A stretch of 64,000 nt of DNA from Pseudorasbora parva. Its lineage: Eukaryota; Chordata; Actinopteri; Cypriniformes; Gobionidae. The stretch's first letter is position 1, and the number at the start of each line of letters is the position of its first letter. The notes under the pieces were generated by a model. The model made no database searches and was not told the DNA's origin. It saw nothing but the letters and a program-made list of their open reading frames with translations. The stretch lies in NCBI RefSeq assembly GCF_024679245.1, contig NC_090183.1, positions 18,230,207 through 18,294,206 of the forward strand, written 5' to 3'. Shown piece after piece: positions 49,930-63,800 of the stretch. The position numbers were made by a program, and so were the translations under genes.

Positions 49930-51850
49930 CTCACTAGTGTGGACCCATTTGTGTGGGATGACCCAATTGTTTATGACAGGAATCCACGCAGTGGGTTTAA
50001 ATAACCAAAGTAGGCAAATGGGTGTGCTTGAACTGTTGGGAAAATGTGTACAAATAGAAATAGTATCAATAACATGAAGTATAACTGTGAAACAAACATT
50101 CATATTAAGGTAGCTACAAGTATTATGTAGTTAAATCTCAATATAACATTTCTCTCATAAATTAGAGTTGTGTGTGGTAGTGAAAAGACAAGGCAAGTGA
50201 GTCAAGAAGGGGCTAGTACATCTTTTAATTAAATGGGGATTGAATCTCAGTTTAGTTCTCAAATGTCCACTCACCTTTTTTTTCAAGATTACTTAATTGC
50301 ACCTGTAAGTGGTGACCATTGTCTTGTGTTGTCATTGAATAAATCATTCACTCAACATATTTGTTTAAAAATACAGAGTTGTTATTGTCACAAGCAAAAT
50401 ACTGTTTAAGTATGTCAATGATAGTAGATCAAATTTATAGAAAACATTATATTATAACGAATAGAAGTTACATAAAAAATAGTAGTCTTGGTGAAATGTA
50501 TCAGGGGGTTTCAATAATGTCCTTAAATCCATCCTAATGTATGGCCATTAGTGTTTTTACAAATTAATACATTTTGATAATTGTTCTGCTCTCCTATTGC
50601 TTCTTGATGAACAAGATTGATTAACATGCTGAACTGAATGACCCCTTTATCCAGTTACTGTTTCGGTCAGCTGGTTGTCATTCACAAACAAATGCTATTT
50701 GTTTGCCCTATAATAGGCCTCTGAAGGCAGAAAAACTCACATAATCAATTACATATTTTCCTTGCTGTGTTGTTTGTGGTGTGTGTGACTTTGGAAACAA
50801 ACGCTGGGTCTGAAATTGCATAACAAGGCTTGTAGTGGGATCTATAAGATTGTAGTTCTGCTCATACGATAACCTGAAAAATGTCTTGAGGTGTGGTAAA
50901 CATTGTTCAAGGGGAATAATTTACTGCAGAGCGTAAAAATAAGAAGAAAAATAAGAGTAATAATGGGTTTGCATTATTTTTCAATAATTCTACGACCTGC
51001 CATCAGTTTTATTCCCTTTTTAGTAGAATAGAGTAATGACCGTAAAGTAAAATTTCACATTTCTATGTGGTGTAAGCTGGACGTTTTAGTGCTATTTATT
51101 ATATAGCTAATACTAGCGTTCAGAAGAATACATTATTAATTATATTATGTATTTTTGGGAAAGCTAATAGCAACACCCTAAACATCTTTGCTGGAAAATT
51201 ATGGTATATAGTGTAAAACTAAATATTTACATTTGCAAGGCATGAAAACAGATGTACGTAATCAATGTAAGATCGTTGTTGTGTAAGAACGTAAGCACTG
51301 TGCCAAAAGAGCTGGTGACAGATCTGTCAACTAGCTTGGTACATGCCATTCTCCAAAGCACAATCTAGGGTTTACTAAGTGAATTCCTTATTCACACTTT
51401 GCTCATTATTACCAACACACACACTGATTCACTAAGCAACGTTTGACCAAAGTTAGTGGTAGTTCAGGCTACCTGACTTTCCCTTGAACATGGTCTTGTA
51501 TAACAAGTATAGGCTTGTGAAGCATTCAAACATTTACATTTAGTCATTCCAAAGTGACTTGACAAGCAATTCATCATAAGAACCAACAATATTTGCAATA
51601 CTAAATTCCATGTTTTAATTTTAAGACCGAGAAGTAAGCAAGCTGGAGAAGTGGAATGCAGAAGGATGTTTTTTTTTTCTTTCACTAATAATAAATTGTT
51701 ATAGGAAGTGCATTTGTTTGATTAAATAAACTGCTTGTGGAAGGTCTTCAAACTATTTCATAATCTATTTTAATATGCTACCATGTGTAGCAATGATGGT
51801 AGTTTATAATAGTTTTTGTAGTAAATAATATAATGTGTGTTCCTTTTACT
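49930..51850. other. Presumed aldh1l1 intron 1, nothing recognised
   Basis: No conserved frame or transposon end that I can support. Confidence 0.5.
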
Positions 51851-51873
51851 ATAGACATCAGTGAATATCTACG

Positions 51874-54800
51874 ATGAAGATTGCCGTGATTGGCCAGAGT
51901 CTCTTTGGACAGGAAGTTTATAAAGAACTGAAGAAGGGCGGCCACACAATTGTTGGTGTGTTCACCATTCCTGATAAAGATGGAAAAGTAGATCCACTTG
52001 GTAAGTCTCTTGTAATTTCATGTGACTTGGACTGTTCACACCAACACAAATGTTCGGTATGAAAATTTGGTGTGCTTTTCACATGATTTGTTCATGGCAA
52101 ATGGATTCCAAGGATTGGTCAATAAGTCTCTTAAAATATAAAATAATTGGACCTTTTTATGACAAACCATGGTTATTTCAGCAGGTTGTTAAATGTCATG
52201 TCAGCATATGAATTTGATGGTTTGAGGAAACTCCCTGGTTACACAAATAAAACGGAGTTAAACTAAATCTTCAAATTCTTTCCATAGCAACCGAGGCAGA
52301 GAAGGATGGCATACCAGTGTTCAAGTTTCCCCGCTGGAGGCTTAAGGGAAAGGCTATCACCGAAGTGGTGGATCAGTATAAGGCAGTTGGTGCTGAACTG
52401 AATGTTCTACCTTTCTGCTCTCAGTTCATCCCTATGGAAGTGATAGATCACCCGAAACACGGCTCCATTATTTATCATCCCTCCTTGCTGCCCAGACACA
52501 GAGGTGCCTCTGCCATTAACTGGTCAGTATGTGTGTGTTCTCTTTGTTTTTATTAGAGATTGTGTGTGAATGTGTGGGTAACTCTAATTAGAAGTATGAT
52601 ATTAAAGGGTTAGTTCACCCAAAAATGAAATTTATTTTATTAATGACTCACCCTAATGTCGTTCCACACCCGTAAGACCTCCGTTCATCCTCAGAACACA
52701 GTTTAAGATATTTTAGATTTAGTCTGAGGCCTTTCTGTCCTTTGAATGTAAGTGTATGCACACTTGCTGTCCACGTCCAGAAGGTAATGAAAACATCATC
52801 AAAGTTGTCCATGTGACATCAGTTGGTTAGTTAGACTCTTTTGAAGCGTCAACAATACATTTTGGTCCAAAAATAACAAAAAATACGAATTTATTCAGCA
52901 TTGTCTTCTCTTCCGTGTTCCTCAAAATAAAGATTCAAATGGTCGTAAATCAGCAGATTGATTTGTGATTCATATCGTCAATGTCACGTGATTTCAGCAG
53001 TTTGCAAGTTTGAGATGCGATCCGAATCTTGAATCATGACCATTTGAATCTTTATTTGAGGAACACTAAGACAAAATACACAAGAACTGAGACATCTCCA
53101 AGACGCTTGAAGAAACCTTCCTACAATGTCATAAATAGATTTTGTTTATCAATTAACTTCTTATAACTAAATGAAATCAGTATTTGTGTGAGCACCATTT
53201 GCATTTTAAACCGCTTTTGTCCTGGTACACTTGCTCATAGTTTTTCTGGGAGCTTTGCAGGAGGGTTTCTTCCAAGCGTCTTGGAGATGTTGTTGCAGTT
53301 CTTGTGGATTTTTTTTCAGTTTCTTCATGTAATCGCAGAGGGACTCTATTATGGTGAGATTAGATCTCCGTGTGGGTCAAAAAGCTGTTGTCAGACTCCT
53401 TCTGCATACAAAAATCTTACTGGAATGGATGATTGAAATTAATGGTAAAAAAAAAAAAAATGTTTGAAAATGTAAACTGATATTACCTACTGACACACTA
53501 TTTCAAAATATATCAATAACAGGTTTTAAAAAAAATGGGGGGGGGGGTGTGAAAATCACAGTTTTCACAAGTACTGTAATTTCACAGTACTGTACATGGG
53601 ATCTCTTAATTTGGCTTTAGCTTCACAAGATGTAGTATTTAGCAGATTAGTCATATGTAATACTGTATGATATTTTTATGTGTACTTGTACTTATATTTT
53701 ACTTTTGTCCTTTTGGAACTTGCCTAGAAGTTTTGTTTTTAGATGTGTAACCCTATTGAAAAACCTATACCAAAATGTATTTAAAATAAATTATTTTCAT
53801 ACTAAGTATACTACAAGTCCCTAAACATATTTACTGGCATATCGCTTGAGACTTACGGACATAAATATTATAATTAAACTTAACTTAGAGTTCTTTACTG
53901 CAATGCACATTTCTTAATATTAATCCTAAAATGTGTTTTAATATCACTATTAGTAAGGATAGTATGATCACTGTATAATATCAGTCTTTAAATGCAAGAC
54001 ATTTAAAGTGTACCTTAAGAGTGTACCTTAAGATATACTTTCAATAGTTCAGTTTTAGCTTAATCAAATACACTGATCAGGCATAACATTATGACCACTG
54101 ACAGGTGAAGAAAATAACACTGATTATCTCTCCCGGTCTGCAGTGGTCAGTATCTATCAACAGTGGTCCAAGGAAGGAACAGGGATGAACCGGTGACAGG
54201 GTCATGAGTGGCCAAGGCTCATTGATGCACGTGGGGAGCAAAGGCTGGTCCATGTGGTCCGATTAAAGAGACAAGCTACTGTAGCTCAGATTGCTAAAGA
54301 AGTTTATGCTGTTTCTGATAAAAAAGGTGTCAGAAAACACAGTGCATTGCAGTTTGTTTTATATGGGGCTGCATAGCCGCAGACCACTCAGGATGCCTAT
54401 GCTGACATGTGACCACTGACGAAAACGCCAACAGTGGGCATGTGAGCATCAGAATTGGACCATTGGTTTGGGCAATGTCCTGCTGAGAAATCTTGGGTCC
54501 TTATTTTGACATGTTTCACTTACCTAAGCATTGTTGCATGTACACCCTTTCACGGAAATGGTATTCCCTGGTAGGTGTAGCCTCTTTCAGCAGGATAATG
54601 CGCCCTGCCACAAAGCAAAAATGGTACCGGAATGGTTTGAGGAGCACAACAACGAGTTTGAAGTGTTGACTTAGCCTCCAAATTCCACAGACCTCAATCC
54701 AATCGAGGATCTGTGGGATGTGCTGAACAAACAAGTCCGATCCATGGAGCCCCCACCTCGCAAATTACAGAACTTAAAGGATCTGCAGCTAACATCTTGG

Positions 54801-57800
54801 TGCCAGATACCACAGCACATCATCAGGGTCTATTGGAGTCCATGCCTTGATGGGTCAGGGCTGTTTTGGCAGCAAAAGGGGAACCAACACAAAATAAGGA
54901 AGGTGGTCATAATGTTATCTGATCAGTGTATACTTAAATCTGGACCTCAGCACTACTAAACTAAATTGAACTACTTGAAACTACTATAACTAAATTGCAT
55001 TAAATACAAAATTAGTTGTTCCAATTTAGCAGACTTTAAGTATGTACATTTTATTAAGCGCATAAATATGTAAATGTATTTGTACTAGACTTAGCATAGA
55101 ATATTATTTAGCATGTATTTCAAATACATGTTGGTAAAAGATTTTTTTCACTAGTGAATTTACGGTATGTAAAATTATTATTATTATTATTATTATTTTT
55201 TTTTTTAACAATTGCCGTTTTATTATTTTGTATCTATTTCTCTAAGGACTCTGATTCATGGTGATAAGAAGGGGGGGTTTACTGTGTTCTGGGCAGACGA
55301 TGGATTGGACACAGGACCAATACTTTTGCAAAGAGAATGTGATGTTGAGCCGAACGACAACGTAAACAGCATCTACAAACGTTTCCTATTCCCAGAGGGA
55401 GTCAAAGGCATGGTGCGGATTATTGCACAAACTTTTATTTTTTAAACTTTTATTCTGTTCTACATAGTTAGTCTGATGTAGTTGTTTTATAGGTGTGTGT
55501 GTGTGTTACCATAGGTGGAGGCAGTCAGGTTAATTGCAGCTGGTACAGCTCCGAGAATCAAGCAACCAGAGGAAGGAGCCACATATGAGTGTATTCAGAA
55601 AAAAGAAAATTCAAAGGTAGAGTTTCTTCCAGCACTGCACAACGGCCAATATATACACTTTATTGCCAAAAGTATTGGGACAACCCTCCAAATCCATTGA
55701 ATTCAGGTGTTCCAATCACTTCCATGGCCACAGATGTAAGAAAATAAAGTACTAAGGCATGTAGACTGCTTCTACAAACATTTTTGAAACAATGGGTTGC
55801 TCTCAGAAGCTCAATGAATTAAAGCGTGACACCGTGGTTGCCACCTTTGCAATAAGTCCATTCGTGGAATTTTCTCACTACTAAATATTCCATGGTTAAC
55901 CGTTAGTGGTATTATAACAAAGTGGAAGCATAATGCAAAGAAGTCACCAAACTTTCTACAGAGTCAATAGCTACACTTTGTGTGGCCTTAATATTAGCTC
56001 AAGAACAGCGTTCAGAGAGCTTCATGGAATGGGTGTCCATGGCCGAGCAGCTGCACCCAAGCCTTACATCACCAAGTGCAATGCAAAGCATTGGATGCAG
56101 TGGTGTAAAGCACACCGCCTCTGGACTCTATAGCATGCTTCTCTGTCTGGCAATCCGATGACCGCGTTTGGGTTTGGCCGTTGCCAGGAGAACAGTATTT
56201 GCCTGACTGCCTTGTGCAAAGTGTAAAGTTTGGTGGGAATTATGATGTGGGGTTGTATTTTAGGGGTTGGGCTTGGGCACTTAGTTCCAGTGAAAGAAAC
56301 TGTTAATTCTTCAGCATACTAAGACATTTTGGACAATTTAATTCTCCCAATTTTGTGGGAACAGTTTTAGGATGGCCCCTTCCTGTTCCACCATGACTGC
56401 TCATCAGGGCACAAATCAAGGTTCATAAAGACATGGATGAGTGAGTTTGGTGTGGAAGAACTTGACTGGCCTGCACAACCTAATAGAACACCTTTGGGTT
56501 CAATTAGAGCAGAGACTGCATGCCAGGCCTTCTCGTCCAACATCAGTGCCTGACCTCACTAATGCACTTCTAGAAGAATGATCAAAAATCCCCATCAACA
56601 CACTTCTAAACCTTGTGAAAAGCCTTCCCAGAAGAGTTGAAGCTGTTATAACTGCAATGGGTGGGCCAACTCCATATTAAACCCTACGGATTAAGAATGG
56701 GATGTTCATGTGCATGTTAAGGCATCCCAAAACGTTTGGCAATATTGTGTATGTATAGTTTGTTTAATAATTTTTTACACATTTAAACAATTAACATATT
56801 TGGTTGGTTGCATAGATTGACTGGAGCCAGCCAGCAGAAGCCATTCATAACTGGATCAGAGGGAATGACAGAGTACCTGGAGCCTGGGCAGAGATTGACG
56901 GCAAAGTGAGTGTTTTTATTAACTGTTTAACACACACAACAGCACACCAAACATATAGACGCTCTTAGTCAAATGCAACAATGTTATTTTCATTCTCCTG
57001 GTAGAATGTGTCATTTTATGGATCAACACTGTTGGAAAATGATCATTCTTCCAGCAATGGTCAACCTCTGGAAATCCCTGGAGCAAGTCGACCCGGTCTG
57101 GTTACCAAAAGTGGCCTTGTTCTTTTTGGGAATGATGGCAAGACGGTAAGGGCTTTCAGAAAGTTTATGCTATAAAATGTACTAAATTTGCTAGATTTGT
57201 CTAGCCTGGATGCCAGCCAAACTCAGCCCCCCCCCCACACAACATTTGAGCTTGGGCAGTTCGGTCTGGACTTGATCCATAGAGGAGTGATTATGCCAAA
57301 AATTGTTATGAAACAAAAAAATCAACAGAGCGGGCTTTAGATGATGACAGACAGATGATAAACTGTAACGTAATCATGCACGTCATCAAAGGGGCTTGGG
57401 TTATATTTGTTCAAATCCTAAATGGAGAGCTTGTTTGTATATGCATTCAGGGGGGTTCTCCGGAAAAAAATGGCGTTTGGGGGGTGTTAAAATGTGTGTT
57501 ATTTTGGCAAGGTTGCCTGCTAAAATTCGCATTCATGGGCCTATATATCACATAATAGTCACTTCAACCTGCGGCCATGGAAAACAACCCGCGGAAAAAA
57601 GTTGCGGACTTGGCAACACAGTGCAGTTGAGTTCTGTTGACATTTGACAACTAAAGTTATGCGTTGCTTCGTTGCTCTGATTGGTTGTAGGAGATGTCTT
57701 TCCGGGTTCGGTTGAAACACGCCTCATAATCACAGCCCAGTGCAGCAGTATCAAGACTCATATTCTGACTAGAATTGAGTATGACCACGTCAAGCTAAGA

Positions 57801-60800
57801 TTTGCCTATAACTGCTTGTAAATAATGCTTTTGTGAAAGGAATGGAAAAAAACGTAAACGTACATATGGCAAAAATAATAATTGTCGTCATTTACTCATG
57901 TTGTTCCAAACCTGTATGCATTTCATTGTTCTACTGTGCAGAAAAAAAGACATTTTGAAGATTTTTGGTAACCAAAATATTTTGGTGACATTTGAACACT
58001 TAACTTTAAGTGCAAGCTGCAGTCATCACATGTGAAGAAGAGACCATGATTAAAATATACAAATTTAAAATAATAAATCATGTTAATGCTGTAGATACAA
58101 TTGCTTCTTTGTCAGATGTCAGCTTCTTTTATCCCAGTTGCAAAATTAGGTTTTGCTTAAGATGTAGCCCCTAGCATCAGAAGCACTTTCATGTAAGCAT
58201 GCTAGACAGAATAAAATATCGTAACCATAAAAAAATCGTCTCAACAGCTGAAAAATGAATTGGATCACTTGTTAAAAATGATGTACCAAGTCTGTGTCAT
58301 GAGGGTCATGAGAAGATCTGTACCATATGCTGTATGAACTGTTCAAGCAACCTAGGAATACTTAAAAAAAGTTATTTTTTGTGGAAAATAAAAAAATATG
58401 TAGATTAAATATATTTTCTAGATAAGAATGAAATCTTAGCTATACATTTCTTTTTGTCTTAACTTAATGATTCAGCAAAATTCTAGCCCACATGGTAATG
58501 GGCAAAAATATAAATGTACTTTGAAAAAAATTTCACGATTTGCTCACCTTTAGGTTGTTCCAAACCTTTATGACTTTCTTTCTTCTGGGGGAGCACAAAT
58601 ATATTTTGAAGAATGTTTCAACTTTTTGACAACAATACCATGAAAGTCAGTGAGGTCCAAAACAACACTGAACCTTATTGACTTTCATCATTCACACTTA
58701 ATTTAATGTTTTTCATGAGGTTGTAGATGCATGTATGTTTATACATAAAGTGTGTATGTATTTGTATGTAGTTGCTTGTGAAGAACCTCCAGTTTGAGGA
58801 TGGGAAGATGATTGCTGCATCCCAGTATTTTAAAGCTGGTGTCAGTTCCACTGTGGAGCTTTCTGAGGATGAAAAACAATTTGCTGAGCAGATGAGGGTA
58901 AAGAAATATCTGAATAATTTCATCAATAGACACCTTAATATTCTTTGTTTGTGTGTCTTTGTTACAAACCTAGCACCCATATTAAAAGCTTTTTTTTTCC
59001 GTTTTGTCTTTCTAAGAGATAACGTGTTGTAGTTAGAAGACTAATGTTGTAGTTATTGAATTTTTTGTCCAGGTAGTGTGGAAGAGTATTTTGACTAATG
59101 TAGAGAAGATTGAAGACACTACTGACTTCTTTAAGTCTGGTGCTGCTTCGATGGATGTAGTCAGGTAATTGTGTGCATCTATAATTTTTCAAATTCGTAT
59201 GATATACTGTACGTGTAATACATTATTTTCCTCACTTTTCCCTTTATATTATTCAAAGATTAATTTCCTTATTTTCATATTTTAGGCTGGTGGAAGAGGT
59301 GAAGTTGAGGGCGGTACAGTTGCAGTTGCAGAATGAGGACGTTTACATGGCAACAAGCTTTCAAGAGTTCATTCAAATGTGTGTGAGGAAGCTGCGAGGA
59401 GAGGATGAGGATGAGTTCAACGTAGACTATGTAAGTATTGCTCCTGATAAATGGATATTAGGTTATTATTATGTTTATGTATTATATTTTTGCACTTGCT
59501 TGAAAAGTACATCTCATATGTACAATATTAAAAAATGCATGCCAAAATTTTGGCCACATTACTATTTGTAATGTTTTTGAAAGAATTTTCTTTTGCTCAT
59601 CAAGCCTGCATTTATTTGATCAAAAATACAGATTTTTATTTTAAATATTGTGATATATTATTACAATTTAATATTTATTTATTATAATATTTTTAATATT
59701 AATATTTGGTTTTTAATGTATTATATTTTAAATGATCATTTATTTTTGTGATGCAAGCCTAAATTTTCAGGATCGTTACTCCAGTCTTCAGTGTCACACA
59801 GACATCCAGTGTCCAAGCATCACATGATCCTTCAGAAATCATTCTAATATTCAGATTTATTATGAGTGTTGGAAACCGTTCTGCTGCCTAATATATTTGA
59901 TTAATAAAAGGTTCAAAAGAACTGCATTTATTCAAAATAAAAAACATATTTTCAAATAATATATAACTCTCAATTTCATAAAATATAATTTTAACACATC
60001 CTTGCTGAATAAAATTATTGATTTAATTTTATTTATTTTTAAAGAAAAAAAATGACCCCAAATTACTGACCAGTAGTGTATATTGTTGTTACAAAAGATT
60101 TCTATTTTTAAAACATTTGGTTCTTTTTTTCCTTTTGTTTCTTTTTTATTATTTTTTTTTTTTTTACTTTTTATTCATCAAAGTAAAAATACTTTGAAAA
60201 AATATTAAGCAGCAGAACTGTTTCCAACTTTGAAAATGAATCATCATATTAGAATGATTTCTGAAGGATAATGTGACTGAAGGAATGATACTGAGAATTC
60301 AGCTTTGCATCACAGAAATAAATTATTTTAAATTGTAATATATCACAATATTACATTTTTTTCTGTATTTTTGATCAAATAAATGCAGGCTTGATGAGCA
60401 GAAGAAACCTCTTTCAAAAACATTACAAATAGTAATGTGTCAACTTGTGTGTGTGTGTAAAGGATTATTAGGAACACCTGTTCAATTTCTCATTAATGCA
60501 ATTATCTAATCAACCAATCACATGGCAGTTGCTTCAATGCATTTAGGGGCGTGGTCCTGGTCAAGACAATCTTCTGAACTCCAAACTGAATGTCAGAATG
60601 GGAAAGAAAGGTGATTTTAAGCAATTTTAAGCGTGGCATGGTTGTTGGTGCCAGACGGGCCGGTCTGAGATCTGTTCAGTTACTGGGATTTTCACGCACA
60701 ACCATTTCTAGGGTTTACAAAGAATGGTGTGAAAAGGGAAAAACATACAGTATGCGGCAGTCCTGTGGGGGCGAAAATGCCTTGTTGATGCTAGAGGTCA

Positions 60801-63800
60801 GAGGAGAATTGGCCGACTGATTCAAGCTGATAGAAGAGCAACTTTGACTGAAATAACCACTCGTTACAACCGAGGTATGCAGCAAATCATTTGTTAGCCA
60901 CAACGCGCACAACCTTGAGGCGGATGGGCTACAACAGCAGAAGAATAAAACAGAAATCGAGACTCATCAGACCAGGCAACATTTTTCCAGTCTTCAACTG
61001 TCCAATTTTGGTGAGCTTGTGCAAATTGTAGCCTCTTTTTCTTATTTGTAGTGGAGATGAGTGGTACCCACCGGGTAGAGTCAGAATTTGGCGTAAACAG
61101 AATTAAAGCATGGATCCATCATGCCTTGTTACCACTGTGCAGGCTGCTGGTGGTGGTGTAATGGCACACTTTAGGCCCCTTCGTGCCAATAGTGCATCGT
61201 TTAAATGCCACGGCCTACCTAAGCATTGTTTCTGACCATGTCCATCCCTTTATGACCACCATGTACCCATCCTCTGATGGCTACTTCCAGCAGGATAATG
61301 CACCATGTCACAAAGCTCAAATAATTTCAAATTGGTTTCTTAAACATGACAATGTGTTCACTGTACCAAAATGGCCCCCACAGTCACCAGATCTCAACCC
61401 AATAGAGCATCTTTGGGATGAGGTGGAACGGGAGCTTCGTGCCCTGGATGTGCATCCCACAAATCTCTATTAACTGCAAGATGCTATCCTATCAATATGG
61501 GCCAACATTTCTAAAGAATGCTTTCAGCACCTTGTTGAATCAATGCCACGTAGAATTATGGCAGTTCTGAAGGGCGAAAGGGGGTCAAACACAGTATTAG
61601 TATGGTGTTCCTAATAATCCTTTAAATGTATGTATACGTATGTATGTATGTATGCATGTATGTATAATTCATAAACAAAAATACAATGAGTATCAGCTCT
61701 TTATCAGTATCAGCATTTTACAGATGATTACTTATATAACATGTCCATCAATGCTGTAGCTATTTTACAGTTCCTTATGCTATATGCAATTATTTAGTAA
61801 GAATAGAATATATTCAATATAATATATAATGCATTATAAAGTATATGATGAATTATATTTGCATGGTAGCATTGTTTTAACCTTAACTTGAGATTATACT
61901 GATAAATTTTCTGTGCCACACGGTTGCATGTAGTAGCTCTAGAACTGCAACCATTTATCTAAGTTTGAGGTGGAGTGATCAAAAGAACTATAACCAATTT
62001 AATAAGCTATTCACAGTTTTACTGTTATGAAAATCAGCTAACCAGACAGACTATAGTACTCTTTATCCTACATGTTCGTATTTTACCACGTGGGAAAGAA
62101 AAAACATATAGCCTTGGAAAGTACTTAATTAATTGCATTATTTTTATTACATGTTAAATGGCATGTTCCAAGTCCAAATATAAAGTCATTCTAAGATTGA
62201 GGCCAGTTCGGCGTTTCCCTGCACCAGGCAACCCGACAGTTTGATGTCTGGTTCCTTTAAGTTTGTTTTCCTGATCTGCATCTGCCTTGATGGCAGGTGA
62301 CCGGCAGACAGCCACAAAGCAAAAATGGTTCAGGAATGGTTTTAGGAGCACAACAACATGTTTGAGATGTTGACTTGGCCTCTAAATTCCCCAGATCTGA
62401 ATCCAATCGAGCATCTGTGGGATGTGCTGAACAAACAAGTCTTTTTTATTGAGACCCCACATTGCAAATTACAGGACTTAAAGGATCTACACCTTCAGGG
62501 GTCTAGTGGAGTCCATGCCTTAATGGGTCAGGGCTGTTTAGGCAGCAAAAGGGGGACCAACACAAAATTAGGAAGGTTATGTTACGCCTGATCATGTATA
62601 TCCATTTAACGAAATGGGGAACTCAAAGAGCCATAAATCTGATTATGAGGATCCACAAGAAATGAGGAACACTTGGGAAACAATCAAGAAAAAACATTTA
62701 AGGGTTAGTTCACCCAAAAATGAAATTGATGTCATTAATGACTCACCATAATGTCGTTTCACACCCGTAAGACCTCCGTTCATCTTCAGAACACAGTTTA
62801 AGATATTTTATATTTTAGTCGCAGAGCATATGCAGTCTATGCACACTTTACTGTCCATGTCCAGAAAGGGAATAAAAACATCATCATCAAAGTAGTCCAT
62901 ATGTGACATCAGTTGGTTGATTAGAATCTCTTGAAGCATCGAAAATACATTTTGGTCCAAAAATATCCAAAAACTACGACTTTATTCAGCATTGTCTTCT
63001 CTTCCGCATTTGTTTTCAACCCTCAAATAAAGACGATGAATCACGACCATGAATCAATGTATCGCTCAATGATTCGGATCGCCAATGTCATGTGATTTCA
63101 GCAGTTTGGCAGTCCAATATTTTTTTGATATTTTTGGACCAAAAAGTATTTTCGATGCTTCAAGAGATTCTAATCAACCAACTGATGTCACATATGGACT
63201 ACTTTGAAGATGTTTGTATTAGCTTTCTAGACATGGACAGTAAAGTGGGCATAGACAGCATATGCTTTGGGACTAAAATATAAAATATCTTAAACTGTGT
63301 TCCGAAGATGAACGGAGGTCTTACGGATGTGGAGCAACATTAGGGTGTCATTAATGACATCAATTTCATTTTTGGGTGAACTAACCCTTTACATTTTTTT
63401 CGATTCTTGCTTTAAGAAATAAGCTGCTTAGAAATCTGGAGTCTCCATTGTTATATTTTGTTTCATAATGCCTTACACATTTTTAATCCGAGATACCGTA
63501 GGTCTGAAATTAAAACAAAATGATAGACATGCCAAAGTTTTGAAACGCATTCCTGGCATCTGACTGAATGTTTATGAAAACAGTTGTTTATACAGGTTTT
63601 TTTATTTTTATTTTTGTTAAATGTGTTTTTCTAATTTTGTACTTTGTATTTAAGTATTTGCATGTCTGTTGTAGGTAGAAAAGAAACTGAACAATATGAC
63701 AATCCAAATCCCCCACCAGCTTTTCATAAATGGGGAGTTTGTAGATGCTGAAGGGGGAAAGACTTATAAGACCATTAACCCCACCGATGGACAGGTACAC

